Assembly (NCBI GenBank): GCA_003150405.1
Contig: QAMM01000006.1
Coordinates: 62,001-126,000 of the forward strand
DNA: 64,000 bases
Origin: Clostridiales bacterium
GTDB lineage: Bacteria > Bacillota > Clostridia > Oscillospirales > Ruminococcaceae
Reading direction: 5' to 3'
Both the position numbers and the translations under genes were made by a program. A model generated the notes under the pieces. It searched no databases. It was not told the DNA's origin and worked only from the letters and a program-made list of their open reading frames with translations. Of the stretch, positions 1 to 8,804 are shown piece after piece; within the stretch, counting starts at the first letter, position 1, and each line of letters opens with the position of its first letter.

Positions 1-1174
1 GCGCGGTGCGGTTTAACCGGTATTGGTATAATTTTTGCAGGCGGCGGTCGTCGGCAGGCAGCGGAGCTTGCTGCTGGCCAATCCGGTTGGGAATGCTCTT
101 TCCTTCAAAGTTGCCGTCATCGGTTATTCCGTAAAGCTGGCAGAACGCTTTGCCCTCCTGCTCTCCCAGGACCGTTTTCACCTCCTGTGGGGTAAATACG
201 TAATATTTGCCCTCTATACCGTCACTGTCTGCGTCCTGCCCGCTGCAGAAGCCACCTGCCGGCTCGGCCAGTTCCCGCAGGATATAATCGGCCGTCCGGC
301 GGCAAACGTCTTTATAAATTGGGTTCCCCGTGGATTGAAAGGCGTGCAGGTAGGCCATAAGCAGCAAGGCGTTGTCATACAGCATTTTTTCAAAGTGCGG
401 CGCCAGCCATTTTTCATCGGTGGAATAACGGGAAAAGCCTCCGCCAATCTGGTCGTGAATTCCGCCGCGTGCCATAGCTTTTAAGGTGACCTCAGCCATT
501 GCAAAGGCATCCGGCTGTTGCTCCAGCTCAGCGTAGTGCATTAAAAAAAGCAGGTTGTGCGGTGCCGGGAATTTTGGCGCTGCGCCGAATCCGCCCCATT
601 CGCGGTCAAACTGCTCATGAAAAAGATGGTATGCCGTCTGCAGCAGCCCCTTGCTTGGTTCCTGCCGTTCTGCCTGTTTGGGCTGGGCGGTGACCGCAGT
701 AATCTGCTCTCCAGCCTGTATGAGCTGATCGCGGTTGTTTTTCCAGAGTGCTGTCACCCGGGTGAGGAGATCCATCAGACCCGGCTGTCCATAACGTCCG
801 TATTTTGGGAAATAGGTCCCGGCAAAAAAGGGCTTTTGCTCCGGCGTCATCAGAATGGTAAGCGGCCATCCGCCCGATCCGGTCAACGCCTGGCACACCG
901 CCATGTATACCGCATCAATGTCCGGCCGCTCCTCTCGGTCTACCTTAATGGATACAAACGCCCGGTTGAGTAGCTCTGCCGTTTCCGCATCCTCAAAGGA
1001 TTCATGCGCCATGACATGGCACCAATGGCAGGTGGAGTAACCAATGCTCAAAAAGATCGGTTTGTTTTCAGCGGCGGCTTTCTGAAAAGCTTCCGCACCC
1101 CAGGGAAACCAATCCACCGGATTGTCTGCATGCTGAAGTAGGTAAGGGGATTGCTCGTTTTGTAAATGATTCAT
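1..1174 (-). CDS. DUF255 / thioredoxin-domain protein (YyaL/SSP411 type), 3' part outside window
   Basis: N-terminal ~391 codons of a long protein that runs off the left edge. Translation from ATG 1174-1172, preceded by AAGGAG six bases upstream, begins [20 protein letters not shown] and contains the family signature [12 protein letters not shown] near residue 45, a thioredoxin-like CxxC site. It continues into a glycosidase-like (six-hairpin) region with a [10 protein letters not shown] motif. Family members are usually 600-700 residues, so roughly the last 40% is missing. The cellular role of DUF255 proteins is not well established; a redox or sugar-epimerase-like function has been suggested from fold. 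Transcribed divergently from the glycosyltransferase gene. Identity is secure, function is not. Confidence 0.93.
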   Translation of the reverse strand, partial: MNHLQNEQSPYLLQHADNPVDWFPWGAEAFQKAAAENKPIFLSIGYSTCHWCHVMAHESFEDAETAELLNRAFVSIKVDREERPDIDAVYMAVCQALTGSGGWPLTILMTPEQKPFFAGTYFPKYGRYGQPGLMDLLTRVTALWKNNRDQLIQAGEQITAVTAQPKQAERQEPSKGLLQTAYHLFHEQFDREWGGFGAAPKFPAPHNLLFLMHYAELEQQPDAFAMAEVTLKAMARGGIHDQIGGGFSRYSTDEKWLAPHFEKMLYDNALLLMAYLHAFQSTGNPIYKDVCRRTADYILRELAEPAGGFCSGQDADSDGIEGKYYVFTPQEVKTVLGEQEGKAFCQLYGITDDGNFEGKSIPNRIGQQQAPLPADDRRLQKLYQYRLNRTA

Positions 1175-1483
1175 GGGAGGCTCCTTAAAAATAACTTTTG
1201 TTTCTAGTTTGCACCCCGGAACCGGTAATATTGCTCCCACCGGGAAAATCAAAAGGAAACCGTTTCAACAGCATAAATCAAAACAGCCTCACGTGAGTGG
1301 CAAAGCGGCAGACGAGAGCTTTTCGCAATCCGCTTTCATAAAACAGCAAGATACAAAATCCCGCTGAATAGAATAGGATAGAACCTACAACCCATTTCCC
1401 ATGCTGCTAGCCTGGCTGCACTGCGGGAAACAGGAAAGCCGTCCTGGGCTTTCCTTGATTCATAAACGGGAGGCATTTCAAGC
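1175..1483. other. Divergent intergenic region
   Basis: About 309 bases between the divergent DUF255 and glycosyltransferase genes. Short reading frames here have no ribosome site. A small hairpin (GGAAAGCC at 1433-1440 pairing with GGCTTTCC at 1447-1454) lies about 30 bases before the glycosyltransferase start; it lacks a T-run, so it is not an obvious terminator. Nothing else recognised. Confidence 0.5.
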
Positions 1484-2581
1484 ATGATCACCATCAGCCT
1501 TTGTATGATTGTCAAAAATGAAGAGGATGTCCTGGCGCGCTGCCTGGACAGCGTGCAGGGCATTGCTGATGAAATTATCATCGTAGACACCGGCTCCACC
1601 GACGCCACCAAGCAGATTGCCGCGCGCTATACCAGCCGTGTCTATGACTTTGTCTGGGTTGACGACTTTGCTGCTGCACGTAATTTTTCCTTTTCCAAAG
1701 CCACAAAGGAATATATCCTCTGGCTGGATGCCGATGATGTCTTTCTAGAATCGGATCGCAAAGCGTTTGAAGATCTGAAGCACACGCTTGACCCTTCTAC
1801 CGATCTTGTCATGATGAAGTACCATGTTGGATTCGACGCCCAGGGCAACCCCAATTTTACCTATCACCGTGAGCGCCTGCTGCGCCGTGCCTGCGGCTAT
1901 CGCTGGGTCGGCGCCATCCATGAGGTAATCGTCCCGGCGGGGAACATTGTTTATTCAGAAGTTGCTGTCACCCACCGCAAGCTGCATCCCTCCGACCCAG
2001 ACCGCAATCTGCGCATCTTTGAAAAAATGCTTGCCCGCGGTGAAATCCTCGATCCCCGCCAGCAATTCTATTACGGTCGGGAGCTTTATTATCACGGTCG
2101 TTGTCAGGAGGCGGCGTTCTGCCTTAACTCCTTTCTCGACGAAGGCAAAGGCTGGGTGGAAAACAACATCAGCGCTTGTCTTGACCTCGCAAGCTGTTAC
2201 GATGGTATGGATCAGCCTGAATTGGCCCTGCGCGCCCTTGCCAGAAGCTTTTGCTACGACAGCCCCCGCGCCGAAGTCTGCTGTGCTATGGGCGCTCATT
2301 TTCTGGCACGCCGGCAGTACGCCCCAGCCATTTTCTGGTACCAGACGGCAGCTTCCCTCCAGCCGGACCCCAATTCAGGCGGGTTTACCTCGCCAGATTG
2401 CTATAACTTTATTCCGTACCTTCAGCTCTGTGTCTGTTATGACCGGATGGGGGACCATAAAACAGCGGAAAAATACCACCGCAAAGCGCGCCGCCTGAAA
2501 CCGGCCGATCCCTCGGTACGCTATAACGATCGTTACTTCAAATCACTGCACAAACCGCATGTTGGTTCTTCCAAACAGTAG
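1484..2581 (+). CDS. Family 2 glycosyltransferase with C-terminal TPR-like region
   Basis: 365 residues. The N-terminal GT-A domain shows the opening SLCMIVKNEEDVLARCLDSV, then DTGSTD and the metal-binding WLDADD around residue 80, the pattern of GT2 enzymes that transfer a sugar from a nucleotide-sugar donor. Residues ~200-345 are helical with repeated short motifs (YYGRELYYHG, SCYDGMDQPELALRALA, YDRMGDHKTAEKYHRKA) typical of TPR units. This architecture resembles the SunS-like glycosyltransferases that can modify peptides or build surface glycans; the acceptor cannot be told from sequence. The ribosome site GGGAGG lies 10 bases upstream of ATG 1484. No partner peptide gene is visible nearby. 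Confidence 0.9.
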   Translation: MITISLCMIVKNEEDVLARCLDSVQGIADEIIIVDTGSTDATKQIAARYTSRVYDFVWVDDFAAARNFSFSKATKEYILWLDADDVFLESDRKAFEDLKHTLDPSTDLVMMKYHVGFDAQGNPNFTYHRERLLRRACGYRWVGAIHEVIVPAGNIVYSEVAVTHRKLHPSDPDRNLRIFEKMLARGEILDPRQQFYYGRELYYHGRCQEAAFCLNSFLDEGKGWVENNISACLDLASCYDGMDQPELALRALARSFCYDSPRAEVCCAMGAHFLARRQYAPAIFWYQTAASLQPDPNSGGFTSPDCYNFIPYLQLCVCYDRMGDHKTAEKYHRKARRLKPADPSVRYNDRYFKSLHKPHVGSSKQ

Positions 2582-2812
2582 GGAGGGGTGCGCGCCATGC
2601 CGCCGCTTTTTTGTCAGACAGCTTACCGCGGTGCAGACACTTCTGTGTGAAACCGGCGCGGATTGTCAAAAAACGGAAGGATGTCGGCGTAACGGCAATC
2701 TTGGGCATGCTGCCGCTCCTTGCTGTCCGCCGCTTGGCGTGCTCCGTTTCTTTGAGCGGCATCGGAATACGGCTTCAACTTGTAAAAAAGCTCCCCCATC
2801 CCACTGGATTTG

Positions 2813-2821
2813 TGCTATAAT
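2813..2821 (+). promoter_or_regulatory. Extended -10 promoter for the HAD/AEC pair
   Basis: TGC followed by TATAAT at 2816-2821 forms an extended -10 element; no good -35 is seen. It lies about 105 bases before the HAD hydrolase gene in an otherwise empty 346-base interval (2582-2927). Confidence 0.5.
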
Positions 2822-2927
2822 AAATCCGGTATTTTGCCCATAGAATGAGAGCGGGAGCTGTCCGCTCGGGTTCAGCCCCCTTAAGCTGCGTATTGCGCCA
2901 TCTGCGGCGTTTTGGAAAGGAGTTTGT

Positions 2928-3611
2928 ATGGGAACTTATCGGGTGCTTTTGCTGGATGCTGACGACACCCTTCTTAATTTTAAAGCCACGGAGGATGAAA
3001 CCGTCCGCCGTGTCCTGCACACGCTTTCCCTCCCGGCCGATGACGTCGTTGTCTCCCGTTACTCGGCCATCAACCATGCGTTGTGGCTTGCATTTGAACG
3101 CGGTGAGATCGACAAAGAAACCATTTCCAGCGTGCGGTTTGTCCGCTTGTTTGAGGAATTCGGCTTCCGGGCCGACGGTGTTCGTGCCGGCGCTCTTTAC
3201 CGGGAATACCTGGGGGAGAGTGCCATCCTCCTGCCGGATGCACTGGAGGTCTGCCGTGCCCTCAGCAAAACCCACCGGCTTTACATCATCACAAACGGTA
3301 TTTTTCAGAGCCAGCACAGCCGGATTCGCAAATCCGGCTTAGCACAGTGGGTGAGCGGCGTCTTTGTCTCAGAGGAGGCGGGCGCGCAGAAGCCCTCCGC
3401 CGCTTATTTTGATTATGTATTCGCCCATCTTTCCGGCGTGGAGCGCCGGGAAGCCCTCATCGTCGGGGATTCTCTCACCTCGGATATCAAAGGCGGCGTC
3501 AACGCCGGGGTGGATACCTGCTGGTTCAACCCCGCCTGCCTTGCCCGCCCGGCGGGAATTGCCCCCACCTATGAAATCCACGCCCTGACCGAGCTTTTCC
3601 AAATCGTTTAA
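2928..3611 (+). CDS. HAD-superfamily hydrolase, YjjG-type pyrimidine nucleotidase
   Basis: 227 residues with the four HAD motifs: motif I LLDADDTLLNF (nucleophile Asp in DADDT, residue ~10), motif II IITNG near 123, a Lys in the KPS segment near 160, and motif IV GDSLTSDIKGG near 180. The cap sequence and length fit the YjjG/YfnB group that removes phosphate from non-canonical pyrimidine nucleotides. GGAAAGGAG sits before ATG 2928. The AEC transporter starts 64 bases downstream on the same strand with no terminator between, so they may be cotranscribed. Family is secure; substrate is inferred. Confidence 0.88.
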   Translation: MGTYRVLLLDADDTLLNFKATEDETVRRVLHTLSLPADDVVVSRYSAINHALWLAFERGEIDKETISSVRFVRLFEEFGFRADGVRAGALYREYLGESAILLPDALEVCRALSKTHRLYIITNGIFQSQHSRIRKSGLAQWVSGVFVSEEAGAQKPSAAYFDYVFAHLSGVERREALIVGDSLTSDIKGGVNAGVDTCWFNPACLARPAGIAPTYEIHALTELFQIV

Positions 3612-3675
3612 ACGCCCGGTATTCCAGAAAACCTGGTTTATTTTTAGAAACAGCAAAGGATGTGCAATACAAACT

Positions 3676-4593
3676 ATGGATTACGTTTTACTCAAAGCCG
3701 GTTCTTTTGTCCTTGTTATTCTGCTCGGCTATGCCCTCAAGCGTTTTCACTTTTTCGGGGAAGGCGATTACAAGGTCATGACCAAAATCGCCATCAACGT
3801 CACGCTGCCCGCTGCGGTAATTACCAGCTTCGCGAGCTTCCAGCGGGATGACTCCCTTTTTATCCTCGTTCTTCTCGGATTGGGCCTCAACTTTGTCATG
3901 ATTCTGTTCGGCTTCCTCGCCTCGCTCGGCAAAAACAAGCGGCTGCGCTCTTTTTTCATGATGTGCTGTCCGGGCTACAATATCGGCTCCTTTACCTTGC
4001 CGTTTGTCCAGAATTTTTTTGGCGCATTCGGAGTGGTCGCCACCTGTATGTTTGACGTTGGCAATTCCCTTATGTGCACCGGCGGTACTTATACCATTGC
4101 CTCTGCCGCAGTAGGCGGCGGCTCGGAAAAAATGGGCCCAAAACAAATTTTAAAACGCCTGTTCACCTCGGTCCCGTTTGATACCTATCTTCTCATGCTG
4201 CTGCTAACCCTTGTGCAGATTAAAATTCCGGAACCGGTCGTCACCCTGTCCTCCACCATCGCCGCGGCAAACGGCTTCTGTGCCATGATGATGATCGGCA
4301 TGATGATGAAGATCGAGTTTAAAAAATCCTACTTAAAAGCGGTTGGCACAACCCTGCTTATCCGTTACCTCTGCGCAGGTGCGCTGTCCGCGTTTTTCTA
4401 CTTTTGTTCGCCGTTTTCCCTGCAAATCCGGCAGGTGCTTGCCATCGTTGTATTTGCACCCGTTTCGGCGCTCGCCCCTGCCTTTACCGAAAAGCTCAAG
4501 GGTGATCACGGCCTCGCCAGCTTTGCCGGTTCGGTTTCCATTATCATCAGCATCGCCATCATGACTGTTCTTATGATTGTCATGCATATTTAA
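3676..4593 (+). CDS. AEC (auxin efflux carrier) family transporter
   Basis: 305 residues with about ten hydrophobic helices. The N-terminal half holds the polar break LKRFHFFGEGDYKVMTKIAINVTLPAAVI, typical of bacterial AEC permeases, and the second half repeats the fold (ending LASFAGSVSIIISIAIMTVL). AEC proteins export or import organic acids such as malate or malonate; substrate unknown here. Only a weak ribosome site (GCAAAGGATGTG) is seen upstream of ATG 3676. The gene follows the HAD gene and is closed by a hairpin at 4611-4644. Confidence 0.88.
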   Translation: MDYVLLKAGSFVLVILLGYALKRFHFFGEGDYKVMTKIAINVTLPAAVITSFASFQRDDSLFILVLLGLGLNFVMILFGFLASLGKNKRLRSFFMMCCPGYNIGSFTLPFVQNFFGAFGVVATCMFDVGNSLMCTGGTYTIASAAVGGGSEKMGPKQILKRLFTSVPFDTYLLMLLLTLVQIKIPEPVVTLSSTIAAANGFCAMMMIGMMMKIEFKKSYLKAVGTTLLIRYLCAGALSAFFYFCSPFSLQIRQVLAIVVFAPVSALAPAFTEKLKGDHGLASFAGSVSIIISIAIMTVLMIVMHI

Positions 4594-4610
4594 ACCATCT
4601 TACAATAAAC

Positions 4611-4644
4611 CAGGCCGCTCGGATCTTTACATCCGGACGGCCTG
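4611..4644 (+). terminator. Hairpin downstream of AEC gene
   Basis: CAGGCCG-ct-CGGAT pairs with ATCCG-ga-CGGCCTG around a six-base loop. The T-run is weak (ctctgctttt), so termination efficiency is uncertain. Confidence 0.5.
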
Positions 4645-4850
4645 CTCTGCTTTTCAACACTGTTACCTGAGCCATCGTCACGGCAGTTCAACGCACCGGA
4701 TTTCCCAAAATAGACAGCGTCCTCAAGCTGAGACTGATAACCGGATAACCGGAAAAAGCGGCTGGAATTGTTTGGCCCGGTCTGTTTCAGGAGCAGTTTA
4801 TCCGGCGTGCGTCCAAGGCGAACCGGAAAGAAATTGCCTGCAGGAAAAGA

Positions 4851-6509
4851 TTACTCCAAATACCGCTGTTCCAATACGTCGAACAATCCGCTGTCGTTGA
4901 GCTTAATATCCGGAATTACCACCAGCGAAAGAAAGGAGAGTAGCATTAGCGGGTCAATGTCCGGGTTATTCACCAGCGTGCGGACCATCTTCCGTACCGC
5001 GGTGTGCTGGCTTGCCGCCCGCGCCGCCGGCTCACCTGACATTAATCCGGCAATGGCCAGCGGCATCTGCGCGGTCACAGCGCCGTCCTGCACCACCGCA
5101 ATACCGCCGCTGCACCCCAGCGCCCGCACCGCCGCCAGCATATCCCGCGGGTTGTCTCCCAGCACCGTGATGTTGTGGGAATCGTGCCCAATGCTCTGGG
5201 CAACCGCGCCGCCCTTAAGCCCAAACCCGCGCACAAACCCTTTTCCAATCCCGCCGGTTTTTCCGTGCCGCTCCACCACGGCGCAGAGGTTTAATTCCTC
5301 TCTGCTGTCCGGATAAACCTTCCGCGTCACCAGAGAGTGGGGGAGCACCTGTATTGCGGGCATCCCCTCAGAAAAGGGAAGGGTAAAGCAAGCCTCGTCC
5401 AGCTCAGGCAGATGGACCGTCCCGCGCACTTCGGGCGGGATTTCCACCTCCGACGTATCAAACAGCACTTTCCCATCCTGCACGATGAGTACCCCGTCTT
5501 TGAACACCTCGGTGATCTGCTCCAGCGTCAGCTCCTCGCTCAATAGAAAATCGGCGCGGTATCCCGGCGCAATGGCGCCTTTCCGCTCCAGCCCGTAGCA
5601 CTCGGCGGCATTCAGCGTGGCAATGGTGATGGCGTCTATCGGATCCATACCGCATTCCACCGCCCGCCGGATGCAGTTCGCAATGGTTCCGCTTTCCAGG
5701 ATGTCGTTTACATCCCGGTCGTCGGTACAGAACAGGATGCGCCGCAGGGTGTGCGGCGTAATGCCCTTGGCCAGCGCCGCAAGGTTTTTCGCACTTGTGC
5801 CTTCCCGGATCTGCACGTACATCCCCAGCCCAACCTTTTCCAGTAGCTCCTCCGCCGTTTCACATTCGTGGTCGGTCCGCACCCCGGCCGCAATGTAGCC
5901 GCAAAGGCGTTTGCCGCCCAGCAGGGGAGCGTGCCCGTCAATCCGCGCGGTACAGTTCAGTTTTTTCAGCATTCCGGCGTCACAGCTCAGTACGGCGTTC
6001 GCGTCCATCACCTCGCCCAGCCCGTAAAACGGGCGGCGCGCCATCAGTCCGGCAACCGCTTCGCCGTCCAGAACGGCTCCGGAGTGATCGTATGGGGTGG
6101 CGGGAACACAGGAAGGGCACATAAAAAGGATATCCAGCGGCGTTTGCTCCGCCGAACGGAAGAAAAAGGCAAGCCCCGCTTCACCGCAGACGTTTGCGAT
6201 TTCATGCGGGTCTGCAATCAGGGTAGTCATTCCCCAGGGAGCTGCAATTCTAGCGTATTCGTGCGGCGGCAGCAGGCTGGATTCCACATGCATGTGGCTG
6301 TCGATCAGCCCCGGCAGCAGGTAACGCCCCTCTGCGTCGAACTCCCGTTTCCCGTGGTATTCGCCCAGCCCGGCGATAATCCCGTTCTGCACCGCGACGT
6401 CGCACCGGTAAATGCGGTGCAGAAATACATCCACCACCGCCGCGTTTTTGATCACCAAATCGGCTTTCGTCTCGCCCAGCGCCGCTTTTATCACAGCTGG
6501 ATTTGCCAT
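4851..6509 (-). CDS. ade: Adenine deaminase
   Basis: 552 residues from ATG 6509-6507, which follows GGGGAGGG seven bases upstream; an in-frame ATG 21 codons earlier lacks a ribosome site. The enzyme hydrolyses adenine to hypoxanthine plus ammonia for purine salvage. Amidohydrolase motifs are present: HMHVESSLLPP near residue 90, the metal-ligand Glu of GLGEVMDA, RIDGHAPLL, and CTDDRDVNDI near 260. The C-terminal Ade-specific region includes GHDSHNITVLG and the conserved GGIAVV segment. Length fits the AdeC family. No purine riboswitch signature was recognised upstream. Confidence 0.96.
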   Translation of the reverse strand: MANPAVIKAALGETKADLVIKNAAVVDVFLHRIYRCDVAVQNGIIAGLGEYHGKREFDAEGRYLLPGLIDSHMHVESSLLPPHEYARIAAPWGMTTLIADPHEIANVCGEAGLAFFFRSAEQTPLDILFMCPSCVPATPYDHSGAVLDGEAVAGLMARRPFYGLGEVMDANAVLSCDAGMLKKLNCTARIDGHAPLLGGKRLCGYIAAGVRTDHECETAEELLEKVGLGMYVQIREGTSAKNLAALAKGITPHTLRRILFCTDDRDVNDILESGTIANCIRRAVECGMDPIDAITIATLNAAECYGLERKGAIAPGYRADFLLSEELTLEQITEVFKDGVLIVQDGKVLFDTSEVEIPPEVRGTVHLPELDEACFTLPFSEGMPAIQVLPHSLVTRKVYPDSREELNLCAVVERHGKTGGIGKGFVRGFGLKGGAVAQSIGHDSHNITVLGDNPRDMLAAVRALGCSGGIAVVQDGAVTAQMPLAIAGLMSGEPAARAASQHTAVRKMVRTLVNNPDIDPLMLLSFLSLVVIPDIKLNDSGLFDVLEQRYLE

Positions 6510-6821
6510 TTTACATCCCTCCCCGTCGGATTTGTAGTTATTATACGCCATTTTTCCCATAATGAAAAGCAAAACGGGCCTGTTTTTTTGCAGACCCGCC
6601 CCAAGCAGAACATATCATCACAAATTTTTAGCGTACAGTGCAGCACTGCGCACTCAGCAAACCAGATAAATCATACCACCCAATCGCTGGATTACCGCCC
6701 GCTGTTCGCTTTGAAAAGCGGAATATATCAGGCCAAAAACACAGCCTTTCCGGCTTGCCGGGGAATAAGCCCTGCTGAAAATCTTCACCTTTACAGCAAA
6801 ACAGGTTTTCTTACAGGGATT
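6510..6821. other. Intergenic region between ade and DUF1284 gene
   Basis: About 312 bases between two minus-strand genes. It must hold the end of the bioY-DUF1284 unit and the ade promoter. A short CCGG-ctt-GCCGG hairpin lies near 6750. No convincing terminator or riboswitch was identified. Confidence 0.4.
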
Positions 6822-7250
6822 TTAGTTTTCTCTTTCTATGGGAGCGGCCGTTTCACGGTTCTTTTCCGCCAGCACCCGGTTACAGAGTTCGGTAAAGGCG
6901 CAGGTCCGGCAGACCTCGTCAATTCTTTTCAGCCCTTTCCATTTAGGCAGCAGCTCCTGAACCAGCGCGTGGTTCTCGGTTGTCTGTCCGGCCTCTTTGC
7001 CAAAATAGGCTGCCACTTCAGCGTCCCTTTTCTGGATGGAATCCTCGGCATCACATACTCCTTCCACTTTGTGCGGACAGGCCGCGCAAATATCATCGCA
7101 TTCCTGTACCAGCGTAAGCTCTGCTGGTTCTTCTCCATACAGAAGCGCCGTGATGTGCCGCATGTTGGCGCTAAACCCGTTGTCGTATCCCACACCGGTA
7201 AAGGTGTAGCAGCACATCAAGTGGTGCAGCCGCAATTTAAGCCGCTTCAT
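6822..7250 (-). CDS. DUF1284 family protein
   Basis: 142 residues. The N-terminus LRLHHLMCCYTFTGVGYDNGFSANM matches the DUF1284 pattern, and the centre carries a cysteine cluster (C-DDI-C-AA-C-PHK...GV-C-DAED, residues ~50-68) that could bind metal or an Fe-S cluster; two further cysteines follow near residue 115. Function unknown. Its ATG lies inside the last codons of bioY (14-base overlap), indicating translational coupling and pointing to a role linked to biotin uptake or simply shared regulation. Confidence 0.85.
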   Translation of the reverse strand: MKRLKLRLHHLMCCYTFTGVGYDNGFSANMRHITALLYGEEPAELTLVQECDDICAACPHKVEGVCDAEDSIQKRDAEVAAYFGKEAGQTTENHALVQELLPKWKGLKRIDEVCRTCAFTELCNRVLAEKNRETAAPIEREN

Positions 7251-7785
7251 ACAGCCGCGCCTTGGTCAGCGCCTTGCGCAGCGCCAGCGCGAGGGAGGCT
7301 GCCACGATAATTTTAATCACATCCGGAACAACAAACGGAACGACACAAAGCGAAAGCCCGGTGATGAAATTTGCCTGGGTAATGATCACATACCATACCG
7401 TGCCAACTGTGTAGCAAATGAGAAGCGCCACCGTCATTCCGGCGAGCAGGGCAGGGTAGAGGTGGTTTTTCAAATGCTTGGCAAACAGCGCGACAACAGG
7501 CGTCATTGCAAGGTAGGCAAAAATATATCCCCCGGTCATCCCAAACAGAACGCCGGGCCCTCCGGAAAATTGCGCATAGACCGGCAACCCAATGGCCCCT
7601 ACCAGAATATAAACCGCCTGCGCCAGAAACGCATCCAACGGGGAGAGAATGGCGCCGCAGAGGAATACGGCTAGAATCACCATGGAAAATGGAATGGTGG
7701 TAAACGGAATTACAAATGAAATCTGTGCGCAGACAGCCGTAAGCGCGGCAAATATGCCAATGTTTACCATGCGTTTGACCTTCAT
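7237..7785 (-). CDS. bioY: Biotin transporter substrate-binding subunit BioY
   Basis: 182 residues from ATG 7785-7783, with AAAGGA eight bases upstream; a longer frame would run back through the promoter and operator, so the shorter start is chosen. About six membrane helices and the BioY features ALTAVCAQISFVIPFTTIPFSM, a GGPGVLFGMTGGYIFAYL segment and LPVYAQFSGGPG. BioY is the S component of an ECF transporter and works with the shared EcfT/EcfA module, which is not encoded here. The operator-like palindrome at 7829-7881 overlaps its promoter, suggesting biotin control by BirA. Confidence 0.95.
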   Translation of the reverse strand: MKVKRMVNIGIFAALTAVCAQISFVIPFTTIPFSMVILAVFLCGAILSPLDAFLAQAVYILVGAIGLPVYAQFSGGPGVLFGMTGGYIFAYLAMTPVVALFAKHLKNHLYPALLAGMTVALLICYTVGTVWYVIITQANFITGLSLCVVPFVVPDVIKIIVAASLALALRKALTKARLYEAA

Positions 7786-7816
7786 TGTAAACATCCTTTC
7801 TGTCGTTGATGCCCCT

Positions 7817-7845
7817 ATCATAACACAACGCCCACCATACGTCAA
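7817..7845 (-). promoter_or_regulatory. bioY promoter
   Basis: On the minus strand TTGACG (7840-7845) is followed after exactly 17 bases by TATGAT (7817-7822). Start of transcription is expected near 7810, giving a short leader before bioY. The -35 lies inside one arm of the palindrome 7829-7881. Confidence 0.85.
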
Positions 7846-7881
7846 CCTAAATTTAAAATTTAGGTTGACGTATGGTGGGCG
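7829..7881. promoter_or_regulatory. Perfect 53-bp palindrome, probable BirA operator for bioY
   Basis: Two 26-base arms (7829-7854 and 7856-7881) are exact inverse complements around a single central base. The core is GTCAACC, a 15-base A/T-rich spacer, then GGTTGAC, which fits the half-site/spacing pattern described for BirA biotin repressor sites in Firmicutes. It covers the -35 element of bioY. No T-run follows on either strand, arguing against a terminator. The perfect outer arms extend well beyond a usual operator. Confidence 0.7.
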
Positions 7882-7894
7882 TAAACCATTTCTT

Positions 7895-8137
7895 TTAGCG
7901 GAACCGCTTGCCGCAGTCCGCACAGACACGCAGCACCCGTGTTTTTATCTTAGGCTTCCGGCCAAACCAACTTTTTCTGGTGTATTGTTCCCGCACCACC
8001 TGAAGACGTGTGCTTCCACAGGTAGGGCAGCCTTGCTCGTCCTGCTGCCGTTGGGTGATGTACGGTGCTTCTGGCGTATTGCAGCCATTGGGACAAAATG
8101 GGGAGGTGTATTCGGTTCCGCATTTCGGGCAGATCAT
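7895..8137 (-). CDS. Small double zinc-ribbon protein
   Basis: 80 residues with four cysteine knuckles: CPKCG at the N-terminus, CPNGC, CPTCG near 40 and CADCG near the C-terminus, i.e. probably two zinc sites. Basic C-terminal segment (RKSWFGRKPKIKTR) could contact nucleic acid. The start codon overlaps the dcd stop by four bases (ATGA), so it is translationally coupled to dCTP deaminase. No known function; not one of the named zinc-ribbon ribosomal proteins as far as can be judged. Confidence 0.8.
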   Translation of the reverse strand: MICPKCGTEYTSPFCPNGCNTPEAPYITQRQQDEQGCPTCGSTRLQVVREQYTRKSWFGRKPKIKTRVLRVCADCGKRFR

Positions 8138-8670
8138 TTTTCCATCGCCTGCTTTTCAAAATCACGATACATCAGGCTTGGCTGAATATCCGCGTTGTTC
8201 TGGTATTTGCCGCTGTGGTAGGGCTCATAATCCCCGTCGATGGTGTGATAATAAATCTGGCAGATTTCCGCCCCCGGGTAAATACGAATCGGCTGTACAC
8301 AGAAAATTTCCAGCGTCCAGTACCCCGCAAAACCAACGTCCCCGAACCCTGCCGTCACATGGATGAACAGCCCGAGCCGCCCGGTGGAGGAGCGCCCCTC
8401 CAGCATGGGGACAAAGCCCTCGGTTCTGGTGAATTCCTGCGTCCGTCCAAGGTACAGTCTCCCTGGCTCCAGCACCAGGCCTTCGTCCGGTATAACAATC
8501 CGCCTGGTCGCGTTTGGGCGCTTCATGTCCAGCACACGCTCCTCGTAAACCAGCAGCTCGTTGTGCAGCGAGAGATTGTAGCTGTTCGGATTTACCCGTG
8601 CCGCGTCATACGGTTCAATGATGATGTTTGTCCCAATCTGCTTCTGAATCTCTTTTCCGGATAAGATCAT
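8134..8670 (-). CDS. dcd: dCTP deaminase
   Basis: 178 residues from ATG 8670-8668 (AGGAAAGG nine bases upstream); a GTG three codons earlier is possible. Deaminates dCTP to dUTP, supplying thymidylate synthesis. The trimeric dUTPase-like fold signature GRSSTGRLGLFIHVTAGFGD holds the phosphate-binding RSS and catalytic surroundings, followed by WTLEIF with the catalytic Glu. Length fits Dcd (about 170-190). Heads a two-gene unit with the zinc-ribbon protein. Confidence 0.95.
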   Translation of the reverse strand: MILSGKEIQKQIGTNIIIEPYDAARVNPNSYNLSLHNELLVYEERVLDMKRPNATRRIVIPDEGLVLEPGRLYLGRTQEFTRTEGFVPMLEGRSSTGRLGLFIHVTAGFGDVGFAGYWTLEIFCVQPIRIYPGAEICQIYYHTIDGDYEPYHSGKYQNNADIQPSLMYRDFEKQAMEK

Positions 8671-8804
8671 GCCCTTCACCCTTTCCTGAATCCATCTGCC
8701 GGAAACCCGGCCTTTCTTGTATTGCGGTTATCCTGCTGTATGGCTTCTGTTCGTTGTTCTGATTATTATCTGCCGCATGTCAATATTGCTCAGCCGTATC
8801 ATAC

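Noticed and set aside
5868-7310. 480-codon plus-strand frame spanning ade, the intergenic region and DUF1284/bioY
   Set aside because: Runs opposite three recognised genes, has no ribosome site or domain; chance open frame.
7829-7881. Palindrome as transcription terminator or mobile-element end
   Set aside because: No T-run follows on either strand, no transposase is nearby, and it coincides with a good -35/-10 pair for bioY.
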